A stretch of 10,898 nt of DNA from Oleispira sp051275515. Lineage in GTDB: Bacteria > Pseudomonadota > Gammaproteobacteria > Pseudomonadales > Oceanobacteraceae. Positions 7,822-10,898 of this stretch are shown in pieces. The notes below the pieces were generated by a model. The model had not been told where the DNA came from. It saw only the letters and a list, made by a program, of their open reading frames with translations, and searched no databases. The stretch lies in assembly GCA_051275515.1 (NCBI GenBank), contig JBNMOT010000113.1, positions 1-10,898 on the forward strand, in the 5' to 3' direction. Every line of letters starts with the position of its first letter. The stretch's first letter is position 1. Position numbers and translations under genes: made by a program.

Positions 7822-7903
7822 GTAATGGCTGGCCCGCTATCGCTGATGGAGCTGGCGATGCAGGTATTGCTGAAAGAACAGAGGCTGCTCGAACTATTTT
7901 AAA

Positions 7904-7927
7904 GACCGATGCCCATAAGCATCGGTC
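7904..7927. terminator. Shared hairpin between convergent hvfC and hemH
   Basis: GACCGATGC (7904-7912), loop CCATAA, then GCATCGGTC (7919-7927) forms a perfect 9-bp stem between the two convergent genes. The flanking tracts are only moderately T-rich in either direction: GTGATCTTTC reading +, and TTTAAAATAG reading -. It probably terminates both transcripts, but is not a textbook U-tract terminator. The hemH stop lies 14 nt to its right. Confidence 0.7.
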
Positions 7928-7940
7928 GTGATCTTTCTAT

Positions 7941-8987
7941 TTATTCATTCCAACCTTGAGTATGTTGCTGAACAAGTTCGCTTAGCAACTCAATATGATC
8001 AGGGTTGTCATTAAGCGCAGGAATGTAATTAAAAATTTCACCCCCCGCCTCAACGAAGTACTCTTTGTTTTCAACTTGAATTTCTTCCAGTGTTTCTAAG
8101 CAGTCTGCTGAAAAAGCTGGGCAGATTACATCAACACTTTTTATGCCGTCTTTGCCCCATTGCTTTAGCGTAAAGTCTGTATAAGGTTTTACCCATTCTT
8201 CACGTCCAAAACGAGATTGGAAGCAACACTGCCACTGTTCTGGTTGTAACTCTAATTTAGCCGCGAGTAAGTCTGCCGTTTTACGACATTGGTGCTCATA
8301 CGGATCGCCCTTACGTGTGTAACGCTCTGGCACACCGTGAAAAGACATCAATAACTTTTCACTTTGTCCGCCATCTTGCCATTGCTTTTTAACTGAATTG
8401 GCTAAGGCGTTGATGTAGCCAGGATGATCATGGAAGTCACGAATCCAACGCATTTCAGGAAGGTGCGGGCACTGTTTTAGTAACTCTGATAATTTATCGT
8501 AAATAGCCGCTGTGGTTGATGACGAAAACTGCGGGTACATAGGCAGAATTAATATGCGCTCTACCCCTTTGGCGCGCAGGGCCATAGAAGCGCTTAAAAT
8601 GCTAGGATTGCCGTACGTCATAGCAAGCTCTACCGGTATGTCGTTACCGGTGTCGAATTGCAATTTCTGTTGCAAGGCTGCGGCTTGTTTTTTAGAAATA
8701 GCGAGTAAGGGTGATCCATCTTCTGTCCAGACACTTGCATACGCTTTCGAGACAGGTTTTGGACGAATAAGCAGAATGATTCTGAGTACAAACCACCAAA
8801 TAATACGAGGTGCATCAACAACACGCACGTCAGACAAGAACTCTTTAAGATAGGTTCTTACGGCTTTGGGAGTTGGGGCTTCAGGCGTTCCTAAATTAAC
8901 CATTAGAATGCCAAATTTTTTATTCGTTGCTGTCGAACTATTTTGCTGATCCACAAGAACTGCCTTCAATTGGATGAAAGTCATCAT
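7941..8987 (-). CDS. hemH: Ferrochelatase (protoporphyrin ferrochelatase) HemH
   Basis: Inserts Fe(II) into protoporphyrin IX, the last step of protohaem synthesis; cytoplasmic or peripheral on the inner membrane. Numbered from the ATG at 8987 (348 aa): NLGTPEAPTP (31-40), YASVWTEDGSPL (83-94), YPQFSSST (151-158), catalytic His in SFHGVPERY (H217), FQSRFGREEW (256-265), and the acidic residue in CLETLEEI (E298). H217 and E298 match the His/Glu pair of E. coli HemH. The start is uncertain. ATGATG at 8987 has no Shine-Dalgarno sequence, whereas GTG at 8954 has GAAGG 8 nt upstream and gives MDQQNSSTATNKKFGILM, 337 aa and nearer the 320 aa of E. coli. The outer coordinate is kept here. It is transcribed towards hvfC and stands alone after the upstream porin/PstS-like unit's terminator. 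Confidence 0.94.
   Translation of the reverse strand: MMTFIQLKAVLVDQQNSSTATNKKFGILMVNLGTPEAPTPKAVRTYLKEFLSDVRVVDAPRIIWWFVLRIILLIRPKPVSKAYASVWTEDGSPLLAISKKQAAALQQKLQFDTGNDIPVELAMTYGNPSILSASMALRAKGVERILILPMYPQFSSSTTAAIYDKLSELLKQCPHLPEMRWIRDFHDHPGYINALANSVKKQWQDGGQSEKLLMSFHGVPERYTRKGDPYEHQCRKTADLLAAKLELQPEQWQCCFQSRFGREEWVKPYTDFTLKQWGKDGIKSVDVICPAFSADCLETLEEIQVENKEYFVEAGGEIFNYIPALNDNPDHIELLSELVQQHTQGWNE
8963..8967 (-). promoter_or_regulatory. GAAGG, ribosome binding site candidate for a GTG start of hemH
   Basis: On the - strand GAAGG is followed by 8 nt and then GTG at 8954-8952. This is the only Shine-Dalgarno-like sequence near the hemH 5' end. It favours the shorter protein over the ATGATG at 8987-8982. 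Confidence 0.5.
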
Positions 8988-8991
8988 TGTA
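8986..8991 (-). promoter_or_regulatory. Possible -10 box of hemH
   Basis: TACAAT on the - strand is one mismatch from TATAAT. With an 18-bp spacer it is preceded by TTTTTA, the T tract of the upstream terminator, which is only a 3/6 match to a -35 box. If used, transcription would begin at or after the ATGATG, which supports the GTG start at 8954. The space between the terminator and hemH is so short that any private promoter must lie about here. Confidence 0.3.
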
Positions 8992-9010
8992 GTTCGAAAT
9001 GGGTATAAAT

Positions 9011-9045
9011 AAAAAGGCGGGCTTTAAAATAAGCACCGCCTTTTT
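9011..9045. terminator. Terminator of the porin/PstS-like operon
   Basis: AAAAAGGCGG (9011-9020) pairs with CCGCCTTTTT (9036-9045), with an inner GCTT/AAGC extension and one bulged base. Read on the - strand, it is a GC stem followed by TTTTTATTTAT, ending the transcript of the gene at 9073-9495. The symmetrical A and T tracts would also stop + strand readthrough. Confidence 0.88.
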
Positions 9046-9072
9046 AACCAACATTGTTCTTTTTATCAGAAC

Positions 9073-9495
9073 TTAGAACTTATGCACCACTTTCACAGTA
9101 CCGTCGACCGCGGATGAATCAATATAACCAATAATATTAGGATTATTAGCGACTAAGGTTTTAATCTCTGCGTCTGTTCCTGATTGTTTAGGTGGCGTGC
9201 CTTTACCCGTAAAAATTAAACGAGACCAATAAGACTTTAGCTGGCTGTCAGATTTACCAAGAATAGACGTGTTAAATGCTTCACGCGTTATACTTCCTTC
9301 ATCTTGATCAACCGGTAATGCCTGTGAGCCATCAGGGAAACTTTTAGCTTTGCCTAAAAATATTTTACTAACTGTTGCTTGATCCATGGTTGAATTCGGA
9401 TTGCTGGCACTAACAATAACTGAAGTTTCAGCGAACGCTAAGCTGGATGCCATGGCAATAAGAAGTGCTGAACATGAGTGTTTAAATAATTTCAT
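9073..9495 (-). CDS. Short periplasmic PstS-like (phosphate ABC transporter substrate-binding-like) protein
   Basis: A 140-aa precursor with a signal peptide at 1-22 (AFA|ET) and a mature part of about 118 residues. Visible family features are KIFLGKAKSFPDGSQALPVD (44-63), REAFNTSILGKS (71-82), YWSRLIFTGKGTPP (89-102) and NPNIIGYI (118-125). These match one lobe of PstS-type periplasmic binding proteins (PBP-like domain). Full PstS is over 300 aa, so this is the short form often annotated as phosphate-binding protein in marine Gammaproteobacteria. Whether it binds phosphate is unknown; with a single lobe it cannot form the usual two-lobe cleft. It follows the porin after 12 nt, and its ribosome binding site overlaps the porin stop. 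No transporter permease or ATPase gene lies nearby, so a role linked to the porin is more likely than classical import. Confidence 0.8.
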   Translation of the reverse strand: MKLFKHSCSALLIAMASSLAFAETSVIVSASNPNSTMDQATVSKIFLGKAKSFPDGSQALPVDQDEGSITREAFNTSILGKSDSQLKSYWSRLIFTGKGTPPKQSGTDAEIKTLVANNPNIIGYIDSSAVDGTVKVVHKF

Positions 9496-9503
9496 AGTAA
9501 TTA

Positions 9504-9510
9504 CTCCTTA
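9504..9510 (-). promoter_or_regulatory. TAAGGAG: porin stop codon fused to the next gene's ribosome binding site
   Basis: On the - strand TAAGGAG contains both the porin TAA (9510-9508) and the Shine-Dalgarno AAGGAG, 8 nt before ATG 9495. This links translation of the porin and the PstS-like protein. Confidence 0.8.
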
Positions 9511-10641
9511 AAAAATAACGTCTACAGCAACGCTGTACAAGGTTGCAGAATCGCCATCAATACCAGCGGCTTTAGTTTCATCGTTGTTCTGGATCTCAAA
9601 CTTTAAGGCAGTTGATGAATCGTAGTCGTAACGAAGGCCAGCAGTGATGCTGGTTTGTTCGTACTGTAGGGGTAATAACTCTTGAATAGTGCCTTCATTT
9701 CCAGAATCAAAACGGTCTTTTTCGGTGCTATAGGTTAAATGAGGAGTAATTTCACCGAAGCGAGCAGAAACGCTTACCAACCATGCTTGATCATCTAGGA
9801 TAAGGGAAGTTTCATGATCCAGAGCTGTCCATTCTGCGACTGCGCTGTATGTGCCATTATCGTAAGTGAACGCTGCCCCAATAAACTGAGATGTTTGGCC
9901 GTCAAAACTGAAGTCATCTGCCGCCGATGGGTCGCCAAGAAGTGCTGATAATCCTGCAGCACCAGCTGACGCTTGTGAGTATCTGGAAGTAGGATCAGAA
10001 ATATCCAGTATCAATTCAGTTTGGTGATAGCTTAGGCGTGTTCCAAAATCCCCCATATTGGCCGAGAAAACGACGCCGGTAAAGTTTCTAAAATCAGCGG
10101 CGTAATCATCTGTTTGAGTTTTAAAATCACCTTGAAAGCGGCCATAATAGACTTGAACGCTGCCATCTAGGGTGCCAGAACTGAACCGTTGAGTTAAGTC
10201 GATACCGTCAATAGATGAGAAAGGGACTCTATAAACGTCACCGGGAGGGCGAACCCATTTGTAAGCATATCCGACTTCTAAGAAATCTGAATATTGAAAG
10301 AATGGGACGCGAAGGCGGCCCATGCGTAAATCAACATTATCATTTGCGGCATACGTTACAAAAGCCCATGCGGCTTCTGTAGAGTAATCACTGCTACCTC
10401 TTGACACTAATTGCCCTGTTGCTGAGGTTTTATCATTTACTTGTTTTTGGATTTGAATACCCAGAACGGTGTTCTGTTTAAACCCACCTTGATTATCGGC
10501 GTCTGCAATAATTGCTTTATTGTCATCAAGCATGCTTACGCCAACGCTTAGAAAGCCGTTTATATTCAAGTCATTAGCCATAGCGGGGGAGGCTATGGCA
10601 ATGGCTAGTAAGGATGGAGCCCAATATGTTTTTCTTCGCAT
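9508..10641 (-). CDS. Outer-membrane beta-barrel porin
   Basis: A 377-aa protein with a signal peptide at 1-22 (SPAMA|NDLNI) and a mature chain rich in alternating hydrophobic/polar, aromatic-containing strands. The chain ends in YSVAVDVIF, with the C-terminal Phe typical of proteins inserted by the BAM complex. There are no cysteines. Early strands include NINGFLSVGVSM (26-37); a conserved-looking segment is MGRLRVPFFQYSDFLEVGYAYKW, beginning at about residue 106. I recognise the general porin type seen in marine Gammaproteobacteria, not a named gene. Substrate is not deducible; pairing with a PstS-like protein hints at phosphate or another anion. The ATG at 10641 has GAGAG 6-7 nt upstream. 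It is the first gene of a two-gene operon. Confidence 0.85.
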   Translation of the reverse strand: MRRKTYWAPSLLAIAIASPAMANDLNINGFLSVGVSMLDDNKAIIADADNQGGFKQNTVLGIQIQKQVNDKTSATGQLVSRGSSDYSTEAAWAFVTYAANDNVDLRMGRLRVPFFQYSDFLEVGYAYKWVRPPGDVYRVPFSSIDGIDLTQRFSSGTLDGSVQVYYGRFQGDFKTQTDDYAADFRNFTGVVFSANMGDFGTRLSYHQTELILDISDPTSRYSQASAGAAGLSALLGDPSAADDFSFDGQTSQFIGAAFTYDNGTYSAVAEWTALDHETSLILDDQAWLVSVSARFGEITPHLTYSTEKDRFDSGNEGTIQELLPLQYEQTSITAGLRYDYDSSTALKFEIQNNDETKAAGIDGDSATLYSVAVDVIF

Positions 10642-10898
10642 AACATTCTCTCTTTGGTTGTCTTTACTAGAACTTTAGTATTAACTTTCAAAAATTACAA
10701 ATAATTGAATTGCAATTGTTTATTTATTGAAATTTTATCCAGATATTGATCTATTACAGGTGCGTGATTGAATCCATGTCTTGCGTGGATGCAGTCGTTT
10801 TTTTGCTGTATAATTTGTGCCAGAATTTTCAAGTGTTCCTCTAATAGAGGACCTGTTTTATCTTTGTTTCCTAGTTTAAGTATGGGAACTGACTTAAT
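10642..10898. other. Intergenic region upstream of the porin; possible signals for a + strand gene past the edge
   Basis: No complete gene is seen in these 257 bases. On the - strand there is a weak porin promoter candidate, TTGTAA (10700-10695), 17 bp, then TAAAGT (10677-10672), inside a very AT-rich stretch that also holds the palindrome AATTGCAATT (10708-10717). On the + strand a perfect TATAAT lies at 10809-10814 without a clear -35 box, followed by a hairpin TCCTCT-AAT-AGAGGA (10837-10851). An ATG at 10882 could begin a gene running out of the window, but has no clear ribosome binding site. Confidence 0.4.
10809..10814 (+). promoter_or_regulatory. Possible -10 box of a + strand gene beyond the window
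   Basis: Perfect TATAAT, directed away from the porin. The positions 15-18 bp upstream do not resemble TTGACA; TTGCGT at 10781 is 22 bp away, too far. The call rests on one hexamer in AT-rich DNA and on the expected divergent layout. Confidence 0.35.

Noticed and set aside
8512..8853. 113-aa + strand ORF across from hemH
   Set aside because: It lies antisense to the conserved ferrochelatase and has no recognisable domain.
10742..10759. Pho-box-like CTGTAATAGATCAATATC upstream of the porin on the - strand
   Set aside because: Only the first half-site resembles CTGTCAT (6/7); the second half at the expected spacing matches poorly, so Pho control is not supported by sequence.

Overview
The window reads as chromosomal DNA of a moderately AT-rich gammaproteobacterium, probably marine. 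This is judged from the close match of FadD, HrpA and HemH to their enterobacterial counterparts as I remember them, together with a porin/short PstS-like operon of a kind I associate with marine Gammaproteobacteria. Genus cannot be fixed from sequence alone. I see no mobile element, tRNA, rRNA or CRISPR array.

Layout from left to right. The + strand opens inside fadD (long-chain acyl-CoA ligase, missing only about its first half-dozen codons). A strong intrinsic terminator follows, then hrpA (DEAH-box RNA helicase, about 1311 aa). Next, still on +, comes a compact three-gene operon at 5882-7821. Its first gene is a secreted Cys-repeat peptide precursor (hvfA/bufferin type, six EGKCG motifs). 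The second is a DUF692/MNIO multinuclear iron enzyme (hvfB) and the third its DUF2063-type partner protein (hvfC). The operon ends at a perfect 9-bp hairpin that it shares with the convergent ferrochelatase gene hemH on the - strand. Further right on the - strand lie a porin gene and, immediately downstream of it, a short periplasmic PstS-like binding protein. This pair is translationally linked and closed by a bidirectional hairpin. The right-hand 257 bases hold the porin's upstream region and probable upstream signals for a + strand gene beyond the edge.

Functionally, fadD, hrpA and hemH are housekeeping genes (fatty-acid activation, ribosome/RNA rescue, haem synthesis). The interesting unit is hvfABC. 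Studied relatives convert cysteines of EGKCG repeats into oxazolone-thioamide pairs that bind Cu(I), giving an exported copper-sequestering peptide. Here HvfA would be the substrate, HvfB the oxidative enzyme and HvfC the substrate-presenting partner. The family is described, but this version is minimal, with no DoxX-type fourth gene and no adjacent regulator. It also carries a diverged EGKSG repeat and several Cys-less repeats, which makes the peptide itself worth study.
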